Part shown: positions 6,971 to 14,403 of the stretch, piece after piece
Numbering within the stretch: the first letter of the stretch is position 1
Layout: the number at the start of each line of letters is the position of its first letter
Assembly: GCA_031278315.1 (NCBI GenBank)
Contig: JAITKS010000048.1
Location: 1 to 15,766 of the forward strand
Direction: 5' to 3'
DNA length: 15,766 bases
From: Planctomycetaceae bacterium
Lineage (GTDB): Bacteria; Planctomycetota; Planctomycetia; Pirellulales; Thermoguttaceae
Translations under genes and position numbers: made by a program
Notes under the pieces: generated by a model
Databases searched by the model: none
What the model was told of the DNA's origin: nothing
Seen by the model: the letters and a program-made list of their open reading frames with translations, nothing else

Positions 6971-7031
6971 AAACAAGACCGATAAAACGTCTTTTCGTTA
7001 CGTTAATTCAAAAACCGGAAAATTTTAGTTC

Positions 7032-7054
7032 GGCAAAGATGCATTATCTTTGTC
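7032..7054 (+). promoter_or_regulatory. Conserved leader hairpin upstream of Ank3
   Basis: GGCAAAGAT and ATCTTTGTC around the loop GCATT form a 9-bp stem with one G-U pair, 19 nt before the ATG at 7074. It is the counterpart of the perfect stem at 5281-5303. Spacing to the start codon is identical in the two genes. Confidence 0.6.
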
Positions 7055-7073
7055 AAAAACATTTAACAAAAAA

Positions 7074-8123
7074 ATGAAAGGACATTTTGCTGTGGAAACA
7101 AATTTAAACATATCCCAAGACGACTTAAATGCACAATTATTTTATGCGGCGAGCGAAGCCAATCTCGATAACGTTAAGTCTCTAATTGAAAAAGGCGCAG
7201 ACGTAAACGTAAAAAATGATGACGACGGCGAAACACCGCTACATTCGGCAGCAAATAGCGGACATCTTGAAGTGGTGAAGTATCTGATTGAAGAAAAAGG
7301 TGCAGACATAAACGCAAAAAAGGATGACGGCGCAATGCCGCTACATTCGGCAGTATTGGGCGGTTCTCTTGAAGTGGTGAAGTACCTGATTGAAGAAAAA
7401 GGTGCAGACATAAACGCAAAAAAGAATGACGGCGAAACGCCGTTACATTCGGCAGCATTGGGCGGTTCTCTTGAAGTGGTGAAGTACCTGATTGAAGAAA
7501 AAGGTGCAGACATAAACGCAAAAAAGAATGACGGCGAAACGCCGCTACATTCGGCAGCATTGGGCGGTTCTCTTGAAGTGGTGAAGTACCTGATTGAAGA
7601 AAAAGGTGCCGACGTAAAAGCAAAAGATGAATGGGACACAACGCCGCTACATTCGGCAGCAGAGAGCGGACATCTTGAAGTGGTAAAGTACCTGATTGAA
7701 GAACAATGCACAGATGTAAACGCAAAAAATAAATGGGGGCAAACGCCGCTACATGAGGTAGTATATCGGGGACATCTTGAAGTGGTGAAGTATCTGATTA
7801 AAAAAGGTGCAGATGTAAAAGCAAAAAATGAATGGGGTACAACGCCGCTGCATTCGGCAGCATTGGGCGGTTCTCTTGAAGTGGTGAAATACTTGATTGA
7901 AAAAGACGCGGACGTAAATGTAAAAAATGGTTGGTTCGGTTGGTCCGGTGAAACGCCGTTACATTGGGCAGTAAAAAACGTACATCTTGAAATTATGAAA
8001 TATCTTATTGAAAAAGGCGCGGACGTAAATGTAAAAAATGGTTGGTTCGGTTTGTTCGGTAAAACGCCGCTAGATATCGCCCCAAACCAAGATATAAAAG
8101 ATTTCCTTCACGAAGCTAGATAG
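7074..8123 (+). CDS. Ankyrin-repeat protein Ank3, about 349 aa
   Basis: Its N-terminus is almost identical to Ank2 (MKGHFAVETNLNISQDD). Nine ankyrin units and a cap (TPLDIAPNQDIKDFLHEAR) follow. Units 3 and 4 come from a 102-bp tandem duplication differing at only two bases (7344-7547), so copy number changed recently. The last two loops carry GWFGWSG and GWFGLFG, as in Ank1, and the 3' end plus about 25 bp of flank match Ank1 closely. It therefore has an Ank2-like 5' end and an Ank1-like 3' end. The TAG stop at 8121 corresponds to TGG in Ank1. Start choice is as for Ank2: ATG 7074 is used, with GTG 7092 behind AAAGGA as the alternative. It is a probable cytosolic or secreted protein-binding scaffold; target unknown. 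Confidence 0.93.
   Translation: MKGHFAVETNLNISQDDLNAQLFYAASEANLDNVKSLIEKGADVNVKNDDDGETPLHSAANSGHLEVVKYLIEEKGADINAKKDDGAMPLHSAVLGGSLEVVKYLIEEKGADINAKKNDGETPLHSAALGGSLEVVKYLIEEKGADINAKKNDGETPLHSAALGGSLEVVKYLIEEKGADVKAKDEWDTTPLHSAAESGHLEVVKYLIEEQCTDVNAKNKWGQTPLHEVVYRGHLEVVKYLIKKGADVKAKNEWGTTPLHSAALGGSLEVVKYLIEKDADVNVKNGWFGWSGETPLHWAVKNVHLEIMKYLIEKGADVNVKNGWFGLFGKTPLDIAPNQDIKDFLHEAR
7344..7547 (+). repeat. Recent 102-bp tandem duplication of one ankyrin unit
   Basis: Units 7344-7445 and 7446-7547 differ only by GTA/GCA and TTA/CTA. A third unit starting at 7548 stays nearly identical for about 60 bp. This is far closer than other units in these genes and marks a recent slippage or unequal-crossover event. 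Confidence 0.93.
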
Positions 8124-8229
8124 ACAAGAAAATTTTAAGTAAAAAAGTAAATGCGAACTAACCGCATTATTGAGACAATATCCGATCGCCCCTTTCAGGG
8201 CAGATTTATTTTTATACGAGAACAGTTAC

Positions 8230-8332
8230 CTTTTTCGTTACAAAAAATAAAACCGTATTGTAGAGACTCAAGGTATTGCGTCTCTACAAAAATTTTTTGT
8301 TTGTTCTTTTTCGTTACAAAAAATAAAACCGT
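8230..8332. repeat. Direct repeats of 27 bp flanking a GTCTCTAC hairpin
   Basis: Identical 27-bp copies (8230-8256 and 8306-8332, starting CTTTTTCGTTACAAAAAATA) enclose a 49-bp segment. That segment contains a perfect 9-bp inverted repeat, TGTAGAGAC/GTCTCTACA (8259-8288). The layout resembles a small inserted element between duplicated flanks. The rest of the 8124-8374 gap holds the Ank3 3' flank and a short GCCC/GGGC inverted repeat near 8189-8202; no gene is seen. Confidence 0.75.
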
Positions 8333-8374
8333 GTTTCAAATGAAAGTATAAAAATATATTAGCAAGTTTTTTAA

Positions 8375-9958
8375 TTATTCTACTATATATTGTGTTGCTA
8401 GTTTTTTGAATTCATCTAGTTGTTCGTCTGTTAAAGTTCCGCGTCTGTCGATTTCAGTTACAGCTTCTTTACCTGAATTTGTTTCTTTTGCTTTTACAGC
8501 AATTCTCCCATTTTTGTTAAACGAATATTTGACCTCTACCAAAGAACCTTTGGGTAAGTTACTCGGTAAATCTGTAATTCTACATTTACCTAACAATAAA
8601 CAAGCATTAGGGTCAGGTGCGTCGCCTTCTACAACTTGAATAGTTATTTTCTCTTGATTTTCTTTATTTGTCCGAAATGTTTCCGATATTTCAAAAGGTA
8701 AAGTTGTATTTCTTGGAATCATTACATGGTTAACCATCTCTTTAGTTTTCGGATTAATAGCAACAATTCCTAACGCATGCGAATTTACGTCTTCTTCTCT
8801 TACAGATTGCAGCATATTTTTTACACGATTACTCAACCCCGAATCGTTTGTTCGATTTTGCGATTCCAGTATTGCAGCATGAATTGCAGCACCCTTTGCA
8901 ACAGCAGTATAAGGGTCGAGGTCTGCATTTGTATAAGGTTTTACTCCTGTATGTTCTTTAATCCGTAACGTTACCTGCGGCATAAGAGTCGAACCGCCGA
9001 TAAGAACTATCGCATCAAGATCAGAATACTTGACATTCGCCTGCTCCATTACAAAGTCAGTTGTATCCATTGTTCGTTGTAACAGATCAATTGTAAGCTC
9101 TTCAAATTTTTTTCGTGAAATCCTAACAGTTGACGTTTTACCTTCATGCCGAATATGTATTACCGATTCTGTATGTTTTGATAATTCTATTTTTGAAATA
9201 TCGCAATCATTTCGCAGTATTTGAATAGTTTGTTCAGAATCGTGCGGGTCGAGATTGAATTTATCTTTAAATTCTTTGCAAGCGTATTCTAAAATTCTGT
9301 CGTTCCAATCGATACCTCCAAGCATGACATCGCCGTCTGTTGCTAAAACGTGAAAATGAGTTGGAGTATATTCAACAAGAGTCGAATCGAAAGTTCCTCC
9401 GCCGAGATCATAAATTAACACGCGCCGCGGCTTGAAATTTTTTGTTTTTGTTATTCCGAGTTCGCCTCTGTGCCAAGCGTAAGTTAAAGTTGCAGCCGTC
9501 GGTTCGTTGATAATATCGATTACATTTAATCCGGCTATCTGACCGGCATCTTGAGTCGCTTTGCGGCGGGCGTCATTAAAATAATATGGAACTGTAATAA
9601 CCGCATTACCAATTGTGCCAATTCGTTTTTCACAATCCTGTTTCAGTTTTTTAAGAATTAACGCTGACACAAATTCGGGTGTAATTTCTTTTCCGTCAAA
9701 TGTACGTGTATATTCTTGCGCCCCCATGTGACGTTTGATTCGTTCTATTACATTTTCAGGTTTTTCCATTGCCGCACGCGTCCGGCTCGGTCCAACTTCA
9801 ACTCGACCCGTTGCTGTCAACAACACAAGACTAGCTGTTTCAATATCGTCGTCTTCATTAGGAATTGGAATCGGTTCACCTTCGTCATTAACTCTCGCAA
9901 GAGTTGAAAATGTCGTTCCCAAATCTATTCCGACCGTGTTTCCTTCTACAAATTGCAT
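8375..9958 (-). CDS. Hsp70/DnaK-family chaperone without the helical lid, 527 aa
   Basis: The ATPase domain is complete: phosphate-1 motif GIDLGTT (residues 10-16), VGPSRTRAAMEKPENVI, VITVPYYFNDARRKAT with NEPTAATL, phosphate-2 motif DLGGGTFD (about 183-190) and adenosine motif LIGGSTLMP (about 316-324). A beta-sandwich substrate-binding domain follows (ALGIVAINP to GRIAVKAKE). The protein then ends after a single short helix, so most of the ~100-residue alpha-helical lid of DnaK is missing (527 versus about 610-640 aa). This should be an ATP-driven peptide binder with altered substrate release, cytosolic. It is not the housekeeping dnaK: no grpE or dnaJ is adjacent and no C-terminal tail motif is present. 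It is the last of three minus-strand genes, 264 bp from the one upstream, and is flanked on both sides by a related repeat module. No Shine-Dalgarno site precedes the ATG. Confidence 0.93.
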   Translation of the reverse strand: MQFVEGNTVGIDLGTTFSTLARVNDEGEPIPIPNEDDDIETASLVLLTATGRVEVGPSRTRAAMEKPENVIERIKRHMGAQEYTRTFDGKEITPEFVSALILKKLKQDCEKRIGTIGNAVITVPYYFNDARRKATQDAGQIAGLNVIDIINEPTAATLTYAWHRGELGITKTKNFKPRRVLIYDLGGGTFDSTLVEYTPTHFHVLATDGDVMLGGIDWNDRILEYACKEFKDKFNLDPHDSEQTIQILRNDCDISKIELSKHTESVIHIRHEGKTSTVRISRKKFEELTIDLLQRTMDTTDFVMEQANVKYSDLDAIVLIGGSTLMPQVTLRIKEHTGVKPYTNADLDPYTAVAKGAAIHAAILESQNRTNDSGLSNRVKNMLQSVREEDVNSHALGIVAINPKTKEMVNHVMIPRNTTLPFEISETFRTNKENQEKITIQVVEGDAPDPNACLLLGKCRITDLPSNLPKGSLVEVKYSFNKNGRIAVKAKETNSGKEAVTEIDRRGTLTDEQLDEFKKLATQYIVE

Positions 9959-10015
9959 TTGTTTTTTATTGGTTAAATGTAAAAAATGTTAAACCGCCCG
10001 CACTGGAATTTTCAA

Positions 10016-10090
10016 TTTTTGTTACAATAAATAATTTGAAATGCAGAAACACAAAACATTGCGTCTCTACAGAATTTTATTTTTTGTTAC
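10016..10090. repeat. Second GTTAC/GTCTCTAC repeat module, upstream of the Hsp70 gene
   Basis: TTTTTGTTAC occurs at 10016-10025 and 10081-10090. Between them is CATTGCGTCTCTACAGAATT, the same string (with minor changes) that sits between the direct repeats at 8230-8332, in the same order and orientation. The rest of the 9959-10222 gap is AT-rich and holds R1 copy 4; no promoter can be called with confidence. Confidence 0.65.
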
Positions 10091-10176
10091 TAGAAATGAA
10101 TTGAATATTATATGTATCGTTTTATGAATTGCAATTAAAACCGAAATTTAAAATAAGAACAGTTTATAAAAAACAA

Positions 10177-10196
10177 AAATTCTACTGAAATATTAC
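10177..10196 (-). repeat. Dispersed repeat R1, copy 4 (inverted)
   Basis: AAATTCTACTGAAATATTAC is the reverse complement of the R1 motif. It lies 27 bp beyond the 3' end of the MinD-like gene, as copies 1, 2 and 5 also lie close to the 3' ends of genes. Confidence 0.7.
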
Positions 10197-10222
10197 AGGA
10201 ATAGAATAATGTCTTTTATTTT

Positions 10223-12091
10223 TTATTCTTTGCAAATCATTATTCCAAGTAATTCTATTTGATGTTCGAGTAATCGTTTTGTAATATTATTAAAATTTAA
10301 CAATTTGAAATTATTTTTACTCACTACAAAAAAGATTCCATCAATACACATTATTTTCCATTTGTTGACACAATCGTTGAATGAAAGATCATTTATACTG
10401 CCCGAATCGAATAATATGAAATCATAACTACAACTCAAATTACGTATAAAACGAAATAATTTGCTCTCTGTATTTATTTGAAAAACTTGACTATTGTCAT
10501 TATCAGACAAATCATATTTTTTATCGTTACGAATAATATTGTGTGAATTGTCAATAATTTTTTTGTCAAACATTGTCATAAAATCGAGATTGTTTTTTAA
10601 CGTGACAATTTCATGTTTAGCAATATCACCGGCATTCAAAATTTTTGCTAACGCCGGATTACGCCAATTCGAATCAATCAACAAAACCCGCTTACCTCGT
10701 GCCGATAATTCTATTGCTGCAAATACTGAAACTAAACTGCATCCGTCACCAGCAAAACATCCATTCAAACCGATTACTCTTTTTCCTGCATTTATAAAAT
10801 CTATAAACCGGTCACCCAAATCTGCAACTTGTCCGCTCGCCTTGCCGATAAGCTCATCGATCCGAGTTGGAATTTCATAATCTATTATTGTCCGCCGCAT
10901 TAAAACTACATCGGACTCAACGTAAACCGGCGCAGCATCAGCAGAATTTACCTCCGCCGATACAACAGAATTAACATTGCCCGAAGCCGGAAATTGTAAA
11001 ATCTTGGCTGAAATATTTTCTTCATTGTCAGATTTTAATTCGGTCTTATTATTTATCGTAACATTATTTCGAGAGTTATTCTCATCGGTGATTTTATAAC
11101 TTGCAGTTTCGATATTGTCATAATTTTCTGTTTGATTATTCGTTGTTTTATTACTTTTTTGTTTCTGTATAAACGGAATTGTCTTTGGTATTGTGTTGAA
11201 AAAATCCGGAGTGCAATCTAAAACCGGTATTTTATTTTTTCGTATAATTTCATTGACTTCGTTTGCAGTATTATCTTGACAGAGTTGAAAAGATAATTTT
11301 GATTCTGATTTGAAACCGCTAGATTTTCCGCAATCAATAATAGATTTATTCAGATGATTTTTTTTCACCGATGACGCCGGCAAAAATAACGGATTTTTTG
11401 TAACAGAAAATCCGAGTTTACAAATATTATCTTTATCTTTATTAGTTTCGCTTAGAATTTTTTCTGGAATAGTCGGTTGAAATTTTCCACAGATTCCGAT
11501 AACACCTCGAACTCGTCTTATTTTTTCATCGAATGAAACTTCTTGCGGCGGAATATGTTTCGGCACATTAATTATTGGTTTCGGAGCTTCAAGAGCCAAC
11601 AGCTCGGCAACTGCGGACTCACAATTGTTAGTAACTATTCGAAATCGCCGTTCAGAACTAATGTTGTTGCCGATAACAATCAATTCGTCAATCGATTCGT
11701 CATGCGGATTGTTCGCCGTGATTTCTATTTGTTCGATTTTAGTTGTAGTGTCATTTATTTTATTATCGATTTTTTTATTTTCGATATAAGTTAAATTCGG
11801 TTGAGATTCATTTGAGAATTGATTATTAAATTCTGAATCGGATTTGTTATTAATCTGAATTTGTTTATTTTCGTTGTGTGAATTTTGTTTCTCGAATTCA
11901 TTTTGTTCAAGATCATTTTGTTCAAGATCGTTTTGTTCAAATTCGTTTTGTTCAAGATCGTTTATGAGAAAATCGTTTCCTAGAGTTGGGTCGTCATCTT
12001 CCTGGAACAAGCGGTAAACTTCACCTCGCGACGAAACGAATGCCGCTCCCGCTAAAGACGTTTTGAATGTTGTTGCTTGATAATTATTCAC
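10223..12091 (-). CDS. MinD/BY-kinase-like P-loop protein with a degenerate Walker A, 622 aa
   Basis: The C-terminal ~200 residues have the MinD/ParA or CpsD/Wzc tyrosine-kinase fold. KRVIGLNGCFAGDGCS (residues 437-452) stands at the P-loop, where BY-kinases have PGEGKST. VLLIDSNWRNPAL (469-481) matches the Walker A' LLIDaDlRrP, and FILFDSGS (558-565) matches Walker B. The catalytic P-loop lysine is Cys451, and no alternative ParA-type lysine is seen, so ATP hydrolysis or kinase activity is doubtful. No C-terminal Tyr cluster is present. The first ~400 residues are Asn-, Glu- and Ser-rich and probably disordered, with five LEQND-like repeats (11888-11962). It lies 212 bp downstream of a same-strand membrane protein gene, echoing CapA/CapB-type pairs of membrane adaptor and kinase. 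The start is GTG at 12091, without a Shine-Dalgarno site; no ATG occurs nearby in frame. Confidence 0.8.
   Translation of the reverse strand: MNNYQATTFKTSLAGAAFVSSRGEVYRLFQEDDDPTLGNDFLINDLEQNEFEQNDLEQNDLEQNEFEKQNSHNENKQIQINNKSDSEFNNQFSNESQPNLTYIENKKIDNKINDTTTKIEQIEITANNPHDESIDELIVIGNNISSERRFRIVTNNCESAVAELLALEAPKPIINVPKHIPPQEVSFDEKIRRVRGVIGICGKFQPTIPEKILSETNKDKDNICKLGFSVTKNPLFLPASSVKKNHLNKSIIDCGKSSGFKSESKLSFQLCQDNTANEVNEIIRKNKIPVLDCTPDFFNTIPKTIPFIQKQKSNKTTNNQTENYDNIETASYKITDENNSRNNVTINNKTELKSDNEENISAKILQFPASGNVNSVVSAEVNSADAAPVYVESDVVLMRRTIIDYEIPTRIDELIGKASGQVADLGDRFIDFINAGKRVIGLNGCFAGDGCSLVSVFAAIELSARGKRVLLIDSNWRNPALAKILNAGDIAKHEIVTLKNNLDFMTMFDKKIIDNSHNIIRNDKKYDLSDNDNSQVFQINTESKLFRFIRNLSCSYDFILFDSGSINDLSFNDCVNKWKIMCIDGIFFVVSKNNFKLLNFNNITKRLLEHQIELLGIMICKE
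11888..11962 (-). repeat. Five-copy 15-nt in-frame repeat
   Basis: The units encode NDLEQ, NEFEQ, NDLEQ, NDLEQ and NEFEK, near residues 44-68 of the MinD-like protein. Two unit types (DL and EF) are mixed, much as two unit types are mixed in the Ser/Asp array at 4134-4313. Confidence 0.92.
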
Positions 12092-12303
12092 TTCTGCTAT
12101 TATACGATTCGTACTTAAAATTCGGGATTAATAACATAATTGCGACGATACGATGTTTGTGTTTCTAATTGTGTTTCTATACGTAACGTACTATGAATTT
12201 CGGCGATACAATGGCGTATTCAGTAAAACCTATTTTACGAAACGGCTCTAAAAATGTGTTTACGTATTTATACTGAATATTCAATTACGACTGTAATTAT
12301 GTG
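12092..12303. other. Gap between the membrane protein and MinD-like genes
   Basis: This is 212 bp of AT-rich sequence with no open frame of note. It contains a 6-bp inverted repeat, AATTAC/GTAATT (12283-12298), just past the membrane protein stop, and a widely spaced pair ATTCAGTA (12218-12225)/TACTGAAT (12271-12278). Neither looks like an intrinsic terminator. A promoter for the MinD-like gene may lie here but cannot be pinned down. Confidence 0.4.
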
Positions 12304-14097
12304 TCAATAAGACGGATTCGTAATAGTTCGTGAATTCGCATTAGGATACACCTGATAATTATACGTTCCATTGGAATATCCCGTGTTAGGATTAGCGGGA
12401 TAAGCAGCATTCGGATAAACCGGATAATTATTGTTCGGATAAGTTGTGTGAGCGTTATTAGGATAATTGGTCGGCGGAGTTGAATAGTTTGCAGGCGGAG
12501 TTGAATAATTTGCAGGCGAAGTTGCATAATTCACTGGCGGAGTTACATAATTTGCAGGCGGAGTTGCATAGTTCACTGGCGGAGTTACGTAATTTGTCGG
12601 CGGTTGATAAACTGAATTATAATTGTTTTGATATGTTGGAGACGGATATGAATATGAATTATTTGCCGGATATGCTGAGGCAGTGAGAGTTGGCGGATTT
12701 GGTGCGGCGGTTGTGAGCGGCGGTTGAGTTGGATAATTGTTGTAATACTGTTGTTGTTTATTTGCGGTTGATCTCAAGTCGTTAGGGTTGGTGTAGTAAT
12801 GTTTGTATGTTTCTGGAGTTTCGGAGACAGTAATTCGTCCGGCTAATGAGTTATGTGTTGGCGGCGGTGCAGCTGCATGAAACAAATTAGGCATTGGGAT
12901 TGATGTCGAATTGGCGTAAGGCGGCGGGGCGACTCGTTGTGTATTGGTGTTGGTAGAATTATTGTTACGATAATTATAGGTATCGTATTGAGTCATTGGT
13001 GCGGATGAGAGTTGTTTATTTGTCAAGTCGGATGAGTAGGATAATGGTTTTGACGGTATTTGTTGTACGGCGCTGATTTGTGTGATTGTATTATTTCTGT
13101 TTTCGTTTGTGGTTGAGTTTGTGTTTGTGTTTTGCTCTGATTCTGATTCCGGTTTATTATTGTTATTGCCGAAAGAAATCTGACCGTTTTTCATCCATGG
13201 TGAATAATTATCTGTAGTTGAACGATTCCATAACGAGTTTTGGTCAGTGGTTTGTTCTGCTGATTTCGGCGTGATATTGCGAGTTTGTGTGTTGCGGTTA
13301 TTTATATCGGTTTTGTTATTTATATCGGTTTTGTCTGGAATTAGATTGTTTCCTAATCCTGTTCCTGATGCAGCAGCGGTTTGATTTTTATTGTGTAAAT
13401 TTCCGATTGGATTTAAATCGACGGTATTGTTTTTATTCTTTTTTATATCTTGCGGCGGCGATTCTATTTTGTTATTTAAATTGTTTGATGATAAATTATT
13501 ATTATCATCTGCTGCCGAGACATTATTTGTTGTAACGATAATTGATTCTTCTGATTCTTCTGATTTTTTTGAATTTTGATTATTTATTTGATTTTGTACG
13601 ATTAGTCCGGCACCGCAAAACAAAACTACTATTCCGACAATAATTAATCGGGAAAACGAAATATTTGATTTGTAAATTTGTTGTTGCATGTGCGGTGTAA
13701 AGTTTGTGTCATTAAGATTATCAATGTTATCGTAATTTATTCGTAATCCGATAAGTCTTGCTAATAATGAAGTTATGTATCCCAAGAAACCGGAGCCGGA
13801 ATTGATATAAGAATCATTATTATTGTAACGATAATTGTCTGTATAATTATTGTTCGGAATTGGTTTGCAATCTCCAAGATCAGGCATACGGGCAATAATT
13901 ATTCCTTGCGGGATATTATTATCATTGTCTTTATCTTTTTCAAACGAGATTTTATTATTTGAAATTGAATCTTTTTCGTTTGAGTAAAAGTCATCCAAGA
14001 ATCCGTCTTGGATTATTTGACCTGAATAATTTTCAGGAGAGTCAGGAGAGTATGACTCGTTTGAAGTTGAAATTTTGTTATATTGTTCGTTTGTCAT
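12304..14097 (-). CDS. Single-pass membrane protein with Asn-rich and Pro/Tyr-rich low-complexity regions, 597 aa
   Basis: No recognised family. An acidic, Asn-rich N-terminal region of about 148 residues precedes one hydrophobic span, LIIVGIVVLFCGAGLIV (about 149-165). About 430 residues of Asn/Thr/Ser-rich and then Pro/Tyr-rich sequence follow, ending in repeats of NYxTPPx (12469-12594) and YPNN-like motifs. Topology is uncertain: Lys and Arg lie before the span, and Lys-Lys followed by a Glu-rich stretch lies after it. A type II anchor with the long tail outside the membrane is the simplest reading. The open frame reaches back to a TTG at 14148, but ATG 14097 has GAGG five bases upstream and is preferred. 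It is the first of three same-strand genes, followed by the MinD-like protein, which it may anchor or regulate. It diverges from the C-S lyase gene. Confidence 0.8.
   Translation of the reverse strand: MTNEQYNKISTSNESYSPDSPENYSGQIIQDGFLDDFYSNEKDSISNNKISFEKDKDNDNNIPQGIIIARMPDLGDCKPIPNNNYTDNYRYNNNDSYINSGSGFLGYITSLLARLIGLRINYDNIDNLNDTNFTPHMQQQIYKSNISFSRLIIVGIVVLFCGAGLIVQNQINNQNSKKSEESEESIIVTTNNVSAADDNNNLSSNNLNNKIESPPQDIKKNKNNTVDLNPIGNLHNKNQTAAASGTGLGNNLIPDKTDINNKTDINNRNTQTRNITPKSAEQTTDQNSLWNRSTTDNYSPWMKNGQISFGNNNNKPESESEQNTNTNSTTNENRNNTITQISAVQQIPSKPLSYSSDLTNKQLSSAPMTQYDTYNYRNNNSTNTNTQRVAPPPYANSTSIPMPNLFHAAAPPPTHNSLAGRITVSETPETYKHYYTNPNDLRSTANKQQQYYNNYPTQPPLTTAAPNPPTLTASAYPANNSYSYPSPTYQNNYNSVYQPPTNYVTPPVNYATPPANYVTPPVNYATSPANYSTPPANYSTPPTNYPNNAHTTYPNNNYPVYPNAAYPANPNTGYSNGTYNYQVYPNANSRTITNPSY
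12469..12594 (-). repeat. Six-copy 21-nt in-frame repeat coding NYxTPPx
   Basis: Read on the minus strand the units are NYVTPPV, NYATPPA, NYVTPPV, NYATSPA, NYSTPPA and NYSTPPT. The first four alternate as two V/A pairs, suggesting an ancestral 42-bp duplication on top of the 21-bp period. Confidence 0.93.
13297..13332 (-). repeat. Perfect 18-nt tandem duplication in the membrane protein gene
   Basis: Two identical 18-nt units encode KTDINN twice, in the Asn-rich stretch after the membrane span. Confidence 0.88.
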
Positions 14098-14403
14098 CAC
14101 GACCTCACGATGTGCGGTGTTTGTTTCGATTGACTTGATTTTATCCAAGTATCAACCGATATGATTGGGTAATAGTTTCAATTGAATATGCAAAAAATTA
14201 TGTATGAATGTGATTATGTATGAATGTGAAACGTCATATCACAATTTATTGATTTAACTGATAACGTTTTTTTCGACAATAAATTTTTGTTACATTTTGT
14301 GTGTCCGGCAAAGACTGCTTACGGCATAATCGGTTATTTTGCGGTACAACTGTAACGATTTTGCCGATTTTTTGCGAAATAACGATTAAATTTACTTAAA
14401 ATT
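14098..14403. promoter_or_regulatory. Divergent intergenic region, with a ribosome binding site and a 16-bp tandem duplication
   Basis: About 300 bp separate the divergent membrane protein and C-S lyase genes, so both promoters should lie here; I cannot assign -35/-10 boxes reliably. On the minus strand GAGG (14103-14106) precedes ATG 14097 by five bases. TTATGTATGAATGTGA is repeated perfectly at 14198-14213 and 14214-14229. There is no Shine-Dalgarno site before ATG 14404. No small gene is visible. Confidence 0.5.

Noticed and set aside
6889..7077. Small frame with a hydrophobic, signal-peptide-like stretch between Ank2 and Ank3
   Set aside because: It is read straight through the palindromic CACGAAA array and the Ank3 leader; the hydrophobicity comes from the T-rich core. 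The equivalent frame is not kept at copies A and B.
8151..8351. Possible 66-aa gene after Ank3
   Set aside because: It spans the two 27-bp direct repeats and the GTCTCTAC hairpin, has no ribosome binding site, and resembles no protein.
12218..12298. Inverted repeats in the gap after the membrane protein gene as a terminator or operator
   Set aside because: The stems are short (6-8 bp), AT-only or widely spaced in AT-rich DNA and lack a T-run; chance is a sufficient explanation.
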